Shown piece by piece: positions 38,935 through 47,235 of a stretch of 64,000 nt of DNA (positions within the stretch are counted from its first letter, which is position 1; every line of letters begins with the position of its first letter). Location: contig DATJWB010000102.1 of NCBI GenBank assembly GCA_035501495.1, forward strand, positions 38,846 through 102,845, read 5' to 3'. The position numbers and the translations under genes were made by a program. The stretch comes from JAIQFL01 sp035501495. GTDB lineage: Bacteria; Acidobacteriota; Terriglobia; Bryobacterales; Bryobacteraceae. Under the pieces are notes generated by a model, which searched no databases, was not told where the DNA came from, and saw nothing but the letters and a program-made list of their open reading frames with translations.

Positions 38935-41195
38935 GAGAATTCCTTTCCTTTCTGTTTGCGATGGGGTTGCTCTTCGGGTGATTGGGGAGAACGCTGCTGT
39001 GGATTGCCATGCTGCTGCTGGTGGGCATCCTGCCATGACTGGCCGTGGAAGCCCCCTTCCGCGGCGGCGGACGAGTGCTCCGACTGCCGCAGCCACTCGC
39101 CGCTGACGGCCGTCGAGGGAGTGTGCCACTCCTCAGGACGAAGCCCGGTCTGTTCGAGGCGGGAAGAGAGGGCGGGCAGGTTCTCCCGCAACTCAACGGC
39201 AAGATGGCTGTCGGGCGTCCGGACTGCGACATGTACGTCGCCTGCCCGTTCGGCCAGATGCAGTTCCACTCTCTGTTCGCCGCTGGTGACCTCGAGCTTG
39301 ATATCGCGGTTGGCCGACGGGGCTTTTGGCGGTTCGAATTCGGTCCCGGAAGCGGCCCGCTCCGCAGTTGGAGGCTCTCGCCGGGGAGCGTCGTGAACCA
39401 CCGGGCCGCTGGGGTGCGTTACCTGGGGAACTTCGAGGGCGGCGGCGTTTCCACGGGTTGGGGTGGAGTCGTCGCTCGAAACCGCAGTCTGTCTCTCGCG
39501 CTTGTCGAGGGAGAGGTTTTCCCCGGGAGGCGTGGCCGGAGACTCCTCATTCCATGGGCTACTTTTCGATGGCGCTGCGACCGCGGACACCGCTTTTTCC
39601 TGCGGTGGATCGGCAGAATCGGGTGAGGTACTGTACGTCCGCGACTGTCTGTCCGTCATCCAGGAAGGCGGGCCGGTCCGGCCGCTACGTGCCGGTTCGT
39701 CAGCCGTAACGGCCGGAACCAGACGCCCTCCAAAAGCAAGCTCGGCGTTGTCGGAATCGGAAGTTGCGGCGGGTTGGGCACTGACGGTCGGCAGTTGGTT
39801 GTCCGATTCCTTCTGCGTAAGAGGAGTCCCAGCGTCGTCCGAGGAGACTCTGGCGTCATTCAGGCTCTGCCGACCGGACCCTTGCCAGGGGGATAAGCCG
39901 CGTGGTGGTTCCGCCGCTTTGGGCGCTGACTGCCTGACCGGGCCGGTGGCCACGGGTTTTGCCGATGGCACTGCCGCCGGCGGCAGTATCGAGACTGTGG
40001 GATAAGACGGGGCGGCGGGCGCGGCAGAACTGCCGTTGTCTATGGCCGCTTCTTGCGTCGGCCTGGCTTTGGAACGGAGGCCGGATCCGTTGGCGCCCGG
40101 CGCCAGCGGGCCAGGGACGGGTTCTGTGCTCGGGTGAATCGCGAGAGCCGGAGCCATCGTGGCTGCCGCGGCCACCGTGGCTGCCGGGGCCACCGTGACC
40201 GCCGGGGCCGCCGCGACTGCCGAAGCCGGGTCTTCGACGGCCACTGGCATAACCTCTGTCCGCGGTTCCCGGGAAGCCATGAACGATCCGGAGCCGGTAG
40301 ACGGGATAGTTTGCTCACCTTTCCGCTCCGGCTGGGCACCAGGGCCCGGTTGAGCAAGGTCTGACGCCGGCTTGGCAGGCGTATCGGCCATGCCCGGCGG
40401 CGGCGCCGCCGCCGGCCGCCCAGACGAGACTCGAGCCTGGAGAGGAGTACGTGCACGCTCGATCATGGCGGGCCGCGGTGTGACAGTGCGATTGTGGGCT
40501 GCGGGCCGAAGGACCGCTTCAGAGGCTGTCTGTGGAGAGGCCCCGGGGGCTGATACCGGCGGCTGCGAGAAGGCGGGCAACGATTGGCGCGCTCCGGCCC
40601 GGTACACCATAGATGCAGAACCGGCTGCCGGCACAGGCTGAGCGGCCGAACAATCCTCGAGGTCATGCGGTTCGTCAAGGGACTTGACTTGGAAGCCGGT
40701 CGTGGTGTCCGGCTGACTGCAGGGCTCAGGCGATGGCGAGAGCGGCTGGCTGGATAGAGCCCGAACCAGCAGCTCGGAACATGGAGCCTGACTGTCACCT
40801 GTCGCGTCGGCATGATGCCGGGGAGCCGCAGGTCGATTCCGTTGGATATCGGACGGTTCGGTCCCAGCCACAGCGCTACTCCCGGCGGACCACGAACCAG
40901 GAGTAGAAGATCTGAATCCTGCCGGGCTTTCGCCGAGCGATTGGGTATCGACGAATGCCGGTCCGGAGTCCTTAGAGGCGGTTTGTGGATTGCTGCTCAG
41001 GGCAGAATCCCGGGATGCAGGCTCCATAACCGCGGCGTCGGCGCCGCTGAACAGCCTGGCCAACAGCATGGGGAACAGAGCGGGCCCCTGGTTGGTTTGC
41101 GCCGGGTCCAATTCTTTTCCCGGGGGCGCGGACGAGATACCGCTGAGTTGCCGAAGAAAGCCGCCGAGGAGAGACGCGCTGGGAAAGGCGTTCAC
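38910..41195 (-). CDS. fliK: Hook-length control protein FliK
   Basis: This 761-residue protein is a secreted molecular ruler. The long N-terminal and middle parts are Pro/Ala/Ser-rich and disordered, with an 18-base repeat at 40162-40215. The C-terminal domain (NRDIKLEVTSGEQRVELHLAERAGDVHVAVRTPDSHLAVELRENLPALSSRLEQTGLRPEEWHTP) is the Flg_hook core that triggers the export switch in FlhB. The start is a GTG at 41195 with no good Shine-Dalgarno; the true start may be internal. Genes for the hook follow downstream, which fits its role. Confidence 0.85.
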   Translation of the reverse strand: MNAFPSASLLGGFLRQLSGISSAPPGKELDPAQTNQGPALFPMLLARLFSGADAAVMEPASRDSALSSNPQTASKDSGPAFVDTQSLGESPAGFRSSTPGSWSAGSSAVAGTEPSDIQRNRPAAPRHHADATGDSQAPCSELLVRALSSQPLSPSPEPCSQPDTTTGFQVKSLDEPHDLEDCSAAQPVPAAGSASMVYRAGARQSLPAFSQPPVSAPGASPQTASEAVLRPAAHNRTVTPRPAMIERARTPLQARVSSGRPAAAPPPGMADTPAKPASDLAQPGPGAQPERKGEQTIPSTGSGSFMASREPRTEVMPVAVEDPASAVAAAPAVTVAPAATVAAAATMAPALAIHPSTEPVPGPLAPGANGSGLRSKARPTQEAAIDNGSSAAPAAPSYPTVSILPPAAVPSAKPVATGPVRQSAPKAAEPPRGLSPWQGSGRQSLNDARVSSDDAGTPLTQKESDNQLPTVSAQPAATSDSDNAELAFGGRLVPAVTADEPARSGRTGPPSWMTDRQSRTYSTSPDSADPPQEKAVSAVAAPSKSSPWNEESPATPPGENLSLDKRERQTAVSSDDSTPTRGNAAALEVPQVTHPSGPVVHDAPRREPPTAERAASGTEFEPPKAPSANRDIKLEVTSGEQRVELHLAERAGDVHVAVRTPDSHLAVELRENLPALSSRLEQTGLRPEEWHTPSTAVSGEWLRQSEHSSAAAEGGFHGQSWQDAHQQQHGNPQQRSPQSPEEQPHRKQKGKEFSWFMSPQP
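40162..40215 (-). repeat. 18-base tandem repeat within fliK
   Basis: Three 18-base units (40162-40179, 40180-40197, 40198-40215), the first two differing at one position and the third more diverged, encode repeats of about six residues in the FliK spacer (AAPAVTVAPAATV type). FliK rulers tolerate changes in the middle region, and repeat number could alter hook length. Confidence 0.7.
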
Positions 41196-41416
41196 GGAGA
41201 GGTGGAATGCAGATCGCGGTCCAAACGGGCGTGCTGGTTTTCATGGGGTTAGATGGGAATGGCGAGACAAGATCTTGCCGCGGAGGCCGGCTGGCGCCAA
41301 GAAAACGTCACGAGTGGGAAGGGACCTATCCATCGTATCGACCCGAGTTGAAGTGTTTTGAGACCTTTATCGGTGATTCTGTCACGTGGCCTCCGGCGTG
41401 CAACTTCCAGGGTGCC
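41196..41416. promoter_or_regulatory. Divergent intergenic region between fliK and flgF, with two sigma54-like elements
   Basis: This 221-base region separates the minus-strand fliK operon from the plus-strand flgF operon and must hold promoters for both. A TGGC-N8-TGC element with the correct -24/-12 spacing lies at 41387-41402 on the plus strand, and a TGG-N10-TGC-type element lies at 41208-41223 on the minus strand. In both cases the predicted start site is only 2-4 bases before the start codon, so neither is certain. Confidence 0.35.
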
Positions 41417-42151
41417 ATGGACTCACTTACTGCGACTGCGGCAAGCGGACTTCGGTCCCGGATGGAATCGCTCGAACTGCTCGCCAATAATGTCGCCAAC
41501 GCCGCGACTGGCGGCTACAAAGCGGACCGCGAGTTTTACGGCCTATACGTGGCTCCGGAAGCGCAGGACTCCGACCCGATGGCAACCATGCCGGTCATCG
41601 AGCGCCCGTGGATCGATCTCTCGCAAGGCGTTCTGCACGCGACCGGCAATCCCCTGGATGTGGCGCTCTCCGGCGCCGGCTTCTTTACGGTGGCTGGGCC
41701 AAACGGGCCGCTTTATACGCGCAACGGCAGCTTCCGGCTGTCTCCGGACGGAAAGCTGGTAACTGCCGAAGGTTATGCCGTGCAGGGCGCCGGCCCCGGC
41801 AATCTGATGCTGCAATCGGCCCGGCCGGTCGAAATTTCAGCCGATGGCAATATCCAACAGGATGGAAAGGCAGCCGGCCAGCTTGCCATTGTGAATTTTC
41901 CCGCGTCTGCGGGGCTCGCCAAGCAGGGCAGCAACTACTTTCGCACAACGAATCCATCTCTCCAGCCTTCGCCCGCCCCCGGGACCTCGGTGGAGCAAGG
42001 CAAACTCGAAGCATCCAACACCGGTACTGCCGAAGCCGCGGTTCGGCTGGTAAGCGTCATGCGCCAGTTCGAAATGCTGCAGAAGGCGGTGTCGCTAGGT
42101 GCGGAGATGAACCAGCGAGCCATCCAGGAGGTGGCCAAGGTAGGGTCATAG
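41417..42151 (+). CDS. flgF: Flagellar rod protein FlgF
   Basis: This 244-residue proximal-rod protein starts at the ATG at 41417 (MDSLTATAASGLRSRMESLELLANNVANAATGGYKADREFYGLY), the family N terminus. The middle SGAGFFTVAGPNGPLYTRNGSFRLSPDGKLVTAEGYAV and the C-terminal RLVSVMRQFEMLQKAVSLGAEMNQRAIQEVAKVG are typical of rod proteins. flgG follows after 13 bases. There is only a weak Shine-Dalgarno (AGGGTG) before the ATG. Confidence 0.95.
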   Translation: MDSLTATAASGLRSRMESLELLANNVANAATGGYKADREFYGLYVAPEAQDSDPMATMPVIERPWIDLSQGVLHATGNPLDVALSGAGFFTVAGPNGPLYTRNGSFRLSPDGKLVTAEGYAVQGAGPGNLMLQSARPVEISADGNIQQDGKAAGQLAIVNFPASAGLAKQGSNYFRTTNPSLQPSPAPGTSVEQGKLEASNTGTAEAAVRLVSVMRQFEMLQKAVSLGAEMNQRAIQEVAKVGS

Positions 42152-42164
42152 GAACGAGGAACGC

Positions 42165-42956
42165 ATGATTCGAGCACTTTACAGCGCCGCCAGCGGGATG
42201 GCGGCCCAACAGATGAACGTGGACAACATCGCCCACAATCTCGCAAACGCCAACACGGTGGGTTTCAAGAGCCGCCGCGCCGAATTCCAGGACCTGATGT
42301 ACCAGAGCGTGGTCCAGCCGGGGTCAGCCTCGGGACAGCAGACCGTGGTCCCCGCGGGCTTGCAACTCGGTCTGGGCACGCGGGCGATATCCAATGGGAT
42401 CGTTTTCTCCCAGGGAGCCTTCTCGGAGACCGACAATCCCCTCGACATGGTCATCCAGGGCAAGGGTTTCTTCCAGATCCGCCTGCCTTCCGGATCTCTG
42501 GCATACACGCGCGCGGGAACGTTCCAACTCGACAAGGACGGCAACATCGTCACTTCGGAGGGCAATCCGTTAGAGCCGGCGATCACGATCCCGGCTGCGG
42601 CACAGTCCATCACGATCGCCACCGATGGGACGGTCAGCTACACGCTGCCCAACCAGACGGCGGCACAGCAGGCCGGGCAGATCCAACTCGCGAATTTTCC
42701 GAATCCCGCGGGGCTGAACAGTCTGGGAGGCAACCTGTACACCCCCACCGATGCTTCGGGCGACGCAACCGTCGGCACGCCCGGCGGACAAGAGGGCTTG
42801 GGGGGCGTTATGCAAGGTTACGTGGAGCAATCCAACGTCTCGGTTGTGGAAGAGTTCGTCAACCTGATCGTCGCGCAGAGAGGCTATGAAGCCAGCTCGA
42901 AAGTCGTGCAGGCCGCGGATCAGATGTATCAGCAGATCAACAATCTTTCCAAATGA
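42165..42956 (+). CDS. flgG: Flagellar distal rod protein FlgG
   Basis: This 263-residue distal-rod protein begins MIRALYSAASGMAAQQMNVDNIAHNLANANTVGFKSRRAEFQDLMYQ and ends ...VEEFVNLIVAQRGYEASSKVVQAADQMYQQINNLSK, both diagnostic. The Shine-Dalgarno and start at 42165 fit. flgA overlaps the end as ATGA. Together with FlgF it builds the rod that crosses the periplasm. Confidence 0.97.
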   Translation: MIRALYSAASGMAAQQMNVDNIAHNLANANTVGFKSRRAEFQDLMYQSVVQPGSASGQQTVVPAGLQLGLGTRAISNGIVFSQGAFSETDNPLDMVIQGKGFFQIRLPSGSLAYTRAGTFQLDKDGNIVTSEGNPLEPAITIPAAAQSITIATDGTVSYTLPNQTAAQQAGQIQLANFPNPAGLNSLGGNLYTPTDASGDATVGTPGGQEGLGGVMQGYVEQSNVSVVEEFVNLIVAQRGYEASSKVVQAADQMYQQINNLSK

Positions 42957-43813
42957 GCTCCTTCGCGGCAGTTACCCTGGCTGGTTGTCTGGCGGTGAGC
43001 GCCGGTTCGGATCGCATCACGCTCCGCGACCTCGCCACGGCCTTTCCAAGACTGGATCCCGCGGTCGCCGAGCAGCCGGCCGGACTGGCGCCGGCGCCGG
43101 GCACGCAACGCGTGTTCCGGCTGCCGGAGTTGAGGCGGCTGGCGGCGCGATGGAACATCGGCGAGCCTGCCACGGAGCTTTGCTTCGAGCGTCCGGTCAC
43201 GCCGCTCGATCCGGCACGAGTGCTGGAAGCCATGCGCCAGCAGTTGCCGCAGGCGACGATTGAAATCCTCGAATACAGCCGGCTTTCCGTTCCGGAGGGT
43301 GAAATAGAATTTCCGATGAACGGGCTGCGCCGGATGCCGGCGGGCGGATTCTGGAGCGGGTCGGTGCGCTACGGCGGAGTCCATCGCCTGGCGATCTGGG
43401 CCAGAGTGAAAGTTTCGGTGGTCGCGCCGCGGGTCGTCGCGGTGCGAGACCTGAAGCCCGGGCAAACCCTCGACGCCGCCCAAGTCCGCCTGGAAACGCG
43501 GGAAGACTTTCCCGCGGCGGAGGCTCTTCCGACCGTCGTAGAACAGGTTGTGGGTAAGGTGCTGGTGCACCCCGTGGGGGCCGGAGGGGTCCTTCGCCGG
43601 CAGTGGCTGGAGGACGCCAAGGAGGTTGTCCGGGGTGATACGGTTCAGGTAGACGTGTGGATGGGGGGCGCCCATCTGCAGCTCCTCGCGGTGGCGGAGG
43701 CGTCCGGATCGATGGGCCAATCGATCCCGGTCCGAAACATGGAATCCAAGAAGTGTTTCTGGGGCCGGATCGTGGCCAAGGACCGGGTTTTGATTGGCAA
43801 GGAGGGTCTGTGA
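42953..43813 (+). CDS. flgA: Flagellar P-ring chaperone FlgA
   Basis: This 286-residue periplasmic chaperone for P-ring assembly has a signal-like N terminus (SSFAAVTLAGCLAVSAG) and a C-terminal SAF domain (VVAPRVVAVRDLKPGQTLDAAQVRLETREDF...GKVLVHPVGAGGVLRRQWLEDAKEVVRGDTVQVD). It overlaps flgG by ATGA and flgH by GTGA. Although longer than enterobacterial FlgA (about 220), the extra residues are in the N-terminal part. Confidence 0.92.
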   Translation: MSSFAAVTLAGCLAVSAGSDRITLRDLATAFPRLDPAVAEQPAGLAPAPGTQRVFRLPELRRLAARWNIGEPATELCFERPVTPLDPARVLEAMRQQLPQATIEILEYSRLSVPEGEIEFPMNGLRRMPAGGFWSGSVRYGGVHRLAIWARVKVSVVAPRVVAVRDLKPGQTLDAAQVRLETREDFPAAEALPTVVEQVVGKVLVHPVGAGGVLRRQWLEDAKEVVRGDTVQVDVWMGGAHLQLLAVAEASGSMGQSIPVRNMESKKCFWGRIVAKDRVLIGKEGL

Positions 43814-44493
43814 AACTGCTGATCTTAGTGTTGGTGTTCACGTGCGCCGCAACGGGGAGTAAGAAAAAGACTCCGGCCGCTTCGGCACCGCTCGATCGCT
43901 ATGTTTCCGACGCAGAGGCGCGGTCCGCCGCGGCCGCGACCGCAACCCCCGGGTCGATCTGGCTGACCGGCTCGCGGCTGGCGGATGGCGCCCGGGACGT
44001 GCGCGCCAGCCAGGTAGACGATCTGCTCACCATCGTGGTGTTGGAGCAGGCGTCCGCGGTCACCACCGGGACCACCAAGACGCAACGGACTTCCAGCACC
44101 AAGAATTCGGTTACCGCACTGGCTGGTGTGAAGAGCGCCGGCGGGGCGCTCGCCAACCTGGCAACCGCCTCCGGCGACCAGCAACTCAACGGCCAGGGGA
44201 CCACCAGCAGGACGACGACCTTGAGCACGACCCTCACGGCGCGGATCACCCACGTTCTTCCGGGCGGGTCACTGGTGGTGGAAGCTTCCAAGGACGTTCA
44301 GGTCAATTCCGAGCACCAATTGATCACGGTACGAGGCGTGGTGCGGCCCGCGGATATCGATGCCACCAACAGCGTGCCCTCCAACCGGCTGGGACAACTG
44401 GAAGTGCACATCGATGGCAAAGGTGTAGTCAACGATGCCATCCGGCGTCCGTTCATCCTGTACCGTGTGCTTCTCGGATTACTGCCTTTCTGA
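43810..44493 (+). CDS. flgH: Flagellar L-ring protein FlgH
   Basis: This 227-residue outer-membrane ring protein starts with a GTG at 43810 that overlaps the flgA stop. The N terminus is a lipoprotein-like signal, with Cys12 in VLVFTCAAT; the residue before Cys is Thr, so the lipobox is not canonical. The SIWLTGSRLADGARDVRASQVDDLLTIVVLEQASA segment and TARITHVLPGGSLVVEASKDVQVNSEHQLITVRGVVRPADIDATNSVPSNRLGQLEVHIDGKGVV are typical of FlgH. It indicates a flagellum that crosses an outer membrane. Confidence 0.94.
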   Translation: MKLLILVLVFTCAATGSKKKTPAASAPLDRYVSDAEARSAAAATATPGSIWLTGSRLADGARDVRASQVDDLLTIVVLEQASAVTTGTTKTQRTSSTKNSVTALAGVKSAGGALANLATASGDQQLNGQGTTSRTTTLSTTLTARITHVLPGGSLVVEASKDVQVNSEHQLITVRGVVRPADIDATNSVPSNRLGQLEVHIDGKGVVNDAIRRPFILYRVLLGLLPF

Positions 44494-44495
44494 AC

Positions 44496-45593
44496 ATGAA
44501 GATACTTTTTTCACTGGCGATCGCCGGCCTGCTCTTACCGGCACCCGCAAAAGCGGCCCGTTTGAAGGACCTGGTCTCGATCGAGGGTGTTCGCGAGAAC
44601 CAGCTGATCGGCTATGGTCTGGTGGTTGGGCTGGCCGGCAAAGGAGACAGCCGGCAAACCATGTTCTCGGCTCAGAGCCTGACCAACCTGTTGTCGCGGA
44701 TGGGCATTTCGGTTCCATCCACCGCGATCCGGGTGACCAACACGGCGGCCGTGATGGTGACGGCCACACTGCCTGCCTTCGCCCAGCCCGGGATGCGCAT
44801 TGACGCCACGTCGGCTGCTATCGGGGATGCGAGCAACCTGCAAGGCGGCATCCTTCTGCTCACCTCCCTGCGCGGAGCCGACGGACAGGTTTATGCTGTG
44901 GCGCAGGGCCCGGTAGTCACCGGCGGGTTCGCAGCCGGACGCGGCGGTGCCAGCCAGACGGTCAACCATCCGACCGTCGGCCGGTCCCCGGATGGCGCGA
45001 TTGTCGAGCGTGCGGCTCCTACACTCACACCGCGCGATGCCGTGCGTCTGCAGTTGCGACAGTCGGACTTCACTACCTCGGCACGAATTGTGGAGGCAGT
45101 CAACCGCAAATTCCCGGCCGCACCTCACCCCGCACGCTCCGAGAACGCCGGCCTGGTCAGCGTGGCGATCCCCGCCGACTACGTGTCCAGGCCCACAGAG
45201 TTCATCGCCCAGTTAGAAAGCCTGGAGGTGGAAGCGGACCGCCCGGCAAAGGTGGTGATCAATGAACGCACGGGGACGATCGTTTTGGGAAAAGATGTCC
45301 GCATCTCCCCGGTCGGGATCCTCCACGGCAATCTGAGCGTGGAGGTCCAGACTACCTATGCCGTCTCCCAACCGGCGCCGCTCGCGCCGCAAGGAACCAC
45401 CGCGGTGGTCCCGCAGACCACACTTGCGACCAAAGAGGAGAAAGCGCGCAGTGTCATTTTGAAGCAGGGCGCCACAGTCGAAGAACTCGTGCGGGCACTC
45501 GCGGCCATCGGTTCCACGCCACGCGACGTCATCGCGATTCTGCAGAGCCTGCGCAGCGCGGGGGCGCTCGAAGCGGAAGTGGAGGTGATCTGA
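44496..45593 (+). CDS. flgI: Flagellar P-ring protein FlgI
   Basis: This 365-residue periplasmic ring protein has a signal peptide (MKILFSLAIAGLLLPAPAKA) followed by RLKDLVSIEGVRENQLIGYGLVVGLAGKGDSRQTMFSAQSLTNLLSRMG and the C-terminal GATVEELVRALAAIGSTPRDVIAILQSLRSAGALEAEVEVI, both diagnostic. It lies two bases after flgH and one base before flgJ. Confidence 0.96.
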   Translation: MKILFSLAIAGLLLPAPAKAARLKDLVSIEGVRENQLIGYGLVVGLAGKGDSRQTMFSAQSLTNLLSRMGISVPSTAIRVTNTAAVMVTATLPAFAQPGMRIDATSAAIGDASNLQGGILLLTSLRGADGQVYAVAQGPVVTGGFAAGRGGASQTVNHPTVGRSPDGAIVERAAPTLTPRDAVRLQLRQSDFTTSARIVEAVNRKFPAAPHPARSENAGLVSVAIPADYVSRPTEFIAQLESLEVEADRPAKVVINERTGTIVLGKDVRISPVGILHGNLSVEVQTTYAVSQPAPLAPQGTTAVVPQTTLATKEEKARSVILKQGATVEELVRALAAIGSTPRDVIAILQSLRSAGALEAEVEVI

Positions 45594-45594
45594 A

Positions 45595-45888
45595 ATGAGT
45601 ACGCTCGGGGTCAGCCAGATCACGTCGTTAGTCTCAGGGGCGACGCCCTCGAAAACCGACGACCCAGCCAAGGTTCGGGATGCCGCCCAGCAGTTTGAGG
45701 CGCTGTTGATTGGCCAGATCCTGCGATCCGTGCGGGAAAGCGGCGGAGGCTGGCTTGGGTCGGGCGGCGACTCATCGAGCGACTGCGCGACGGAATTCGC
45801 GGAGCAGCAATTAGCTGCGGCTTTGGCCAAGGGCGGCGGGTTAGGCTTGGAAGGCCTGATCGCGGGCGGGCTGCAGGGCGGTCAATAA
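45595..45888 (+). CDS. flgJ: Rod-binding protein FlgJ, N-terminal domain only
   Basis: This 97-residue protein corresponds to the FlgJ/rod-binding domain (VRDAAQQFEALLIGQILRSVRESGGGWLG...CATEFAEQQLAAALAKGGGLGLEGLI). The muramidase domain of gammaproteobacterial FlgJ is absent, as in many other bacteria where a separate enzyme opens the cell wall. It ends the flgF-flgJ operon and is convergent with the anti-sigma gene ten bases away. Confidence 0.88.
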   Translation: MSTLGVSQITSLVSGATPSKTDDPAKVRDAAQQFEALLIGQILRSVRESGGGWLGSGGDSSSDCATEFAEQQLAAALAKGGGLGLEGLIAGGLQGGQ

Positions 45889-45898
45889 GGCCGGCCGC

Positions 45899-46516
45899 TC
45901 AGCGGCCTTCGATTTCGAGACCGTACTCCCGGAGCAGTTGCCCGGACACCGAATACACCCGCAGGAAATAGAGGCCGGCAGACTGTTCGGGCACCACGGC
46001 AACACCCTGTGAATTGTGGGAAATCACCACGCCTCGCCAGACTGGCCCGCCCCGCTCGTCGACCATCTCCAGCCGAAGGGCCGAATCGGCCGGCAGCCCG
46101 GCCAAATCCAATTGCATCTGGAGCGGTCTGCCGGCAGGTGCCTTAGCAGCGGCCTGTTCCCCGCGGGTGGCGATCATACTGACGGCGAAGGCCGGCTCGA
46201 CGTGGGTCCGATTCCGTTTGGTGGCCCACTCCAGCCCCACCGCGCCAAAACACAGGACCGCAGTGGCAACCGTAAGATTGCGAGCCCAAACCGGAAAGTA
46301 CCAGCCGTTCAGGGATGGCGAACCTGTCCGGCGAATGCGCGAGCTGGCGCTGTGCATCGCGGAAACATAGTTGTCCATCGCCCGAACCCGATTCTGACAG
46401 GATTCGCAAATCAGGAGGTGCTCCTCAAACCAGGGTGCCTCCTCTTCGGAGAGACTTCCGAGAGAGTATTTTTCAACTTGTTCCTCGTCCGGATGGCGAC
46501 CAGTCTCGATCCGCAT
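45899..46516 (-). CDS. Membrane anti-sigma factor with zinc ZAS domain
   Basis: The protein (205 residues from the ATG at 46516) has an N-terminal zinc-binding anti-sigma pattern: RHPDEEQVEKYSLGSLSEEEAPWFEEHLLICESC, with the HxxxCxxC. A membrane helix follows (NLTVATAVLCFGAVGLEW), and the C-terminal half lies outside the cytoplasm (LQMQLDLAGLPADSALRLEMVDERGGPVWRGVVIS, beta-rich). The start at 46516 is preferred because GGAG lies nine bases upstream; ATG 46531 and TTG 46570 are alternatives. It is the last gene of the CHAT-sigma operon, 44-98 bases after the sigma gene, and would hold that sigma factor inactive. Confidence 0.82.
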   Translation of the reverse strand: MRIETGRHPDEEQVEKYSLGSLSEEEAPWFEEHLLICESCQNRVRAMDNYVSAMHSASSRIRRTGSPSLNGWYFPVWARNLTVATAVLCFGAVGLEWATKRNRTHVEPAFAVSMIATRGEQAAAKAPAGRPLQMQLDLAGLPADSALRLEMVDERGGPVWRGVVISHNSQGVAVVPEQSAGLYFLRVYSVSGQLLREYGLEIEGR

Positions 46517-46530
46517 ACTCAGCATCTCCA

Positions 46531-46553
46531 TTGTGAACCACTTGGGTTCACAA
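46531..46553 (-). promoter_or_regulatory. Perfect 9-bp inverted repeat before the anti-sigma start
   Basis: TTGTGAACC-ACTTG-GGTTCACAA is a perfect inverted repeat with a five-base spacer. It lies just upstream of the preferred anti-sigma Shine-Dalgarno and start, between the sigma and anti-sigma genes. It could be a protein-binding operator or an RNA hairpin that adjusts translation of the anti-sigma factor relative to the sigma factor. Confidence 0.65.
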
Positions 46554-46614
46554 TTACAGTCTCCCGTCAAGTACTTTTATCTCAAAATTTTTACTAGGAG
46601 ATCTAGTACGATTA

Positions 46615-47235
46615 TTACCCATTGGCGAAGATGCCTTTAAGGGCCAGCCGCCGTTTGCCCAACTCGCCAAAACGGGCCTTCGCCCGGGACTTGATCAGGC
46701 GGAACTGAGTCTCGGTGAGGTCCATCTCGCTGCAGATCTGCTCGGCCGTCTGCTCCTTGAGATAGAAGCGCATCAGGACCTCTCGCTCGCGTTTGTGCAG
46801 GCTGTTCAGGATGCGCATGGCCAGTGCCACATTCTGTTCGTTGATGACGCGACGCTCCGGATTGGGGCCGAGGTCGGAAAGGGCCAAGCCGTAGTCCAAG
46901 TCGGTTTGATTGCGTCTGGCCTGCACCATGTTATCGATGTGGGCGGCCACCTGGCGCCGGACGATGGTGCGCACGTAGCCCATCAGCCGTTCGGGTTCCC
47001 GCAAATCGCCCCTTTGAATCGACTGGGTGATGATGAGGAAAAGATCGTGGACCTTGTCGTCGAGATCCTGCGGTCCCACCTGGCGGCAAAGATAGAAGCG
47101 GATGCCTTTCGAGAAGACCCGGTAGAGTTCCTCCATGGCAGAAGGCTCCCCATTCCGCACGCGTTCCACCAGTTCCGCCCAGCAAGTTTCTCCTTGAGTA
47201 GCAAGTTCCACGTTTGGCTCGGGTTCCAGATTCAT
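46615..47235 (-). CDS. ECF-type RNA polymerase sigma factor
   Basis: This 206-residue sigma factor has region 2 (MEELYRVFSKGIRFYLCRQVGPQDLDDKVHDLFLIITQSIQRGDLREPERLMGYVRTIVRRQVAAHID) and region 4 (LHKREREVLMRFYLKEQTAEQICSEMDLTETQFRLIKSRAKARFGEL). It has no sigma1 or sigma3 region, as expected for ECF factors. Its ATG overlaps the CHAT gene stop as ATGA, so it is translationally coupled to the protease, and the anti-sigma gene follows. The target promoters are unknown; a promoter in the AT-rich leader at 49725-50080 is a candidate for autoregulation. Confidence 0.93.
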   Translation of the reverse strand: MNLEPEPNVELATQGETCWAELVERVRNGEPSAMEELYRVFSKGIRFYLCRQVGPQDLDDKVHDLFLIITQSIQRGDLREPERLMGYVRTIVRRQVAAHIDNMVQARRNQTDLDYGLALSDLGPNPERRVINEQNVALAMRILNSLHKREREVLMRFYLKEQTAEQICSEMDLTETQFRLIKSRAKARFGELGKRRLALKGIFANG

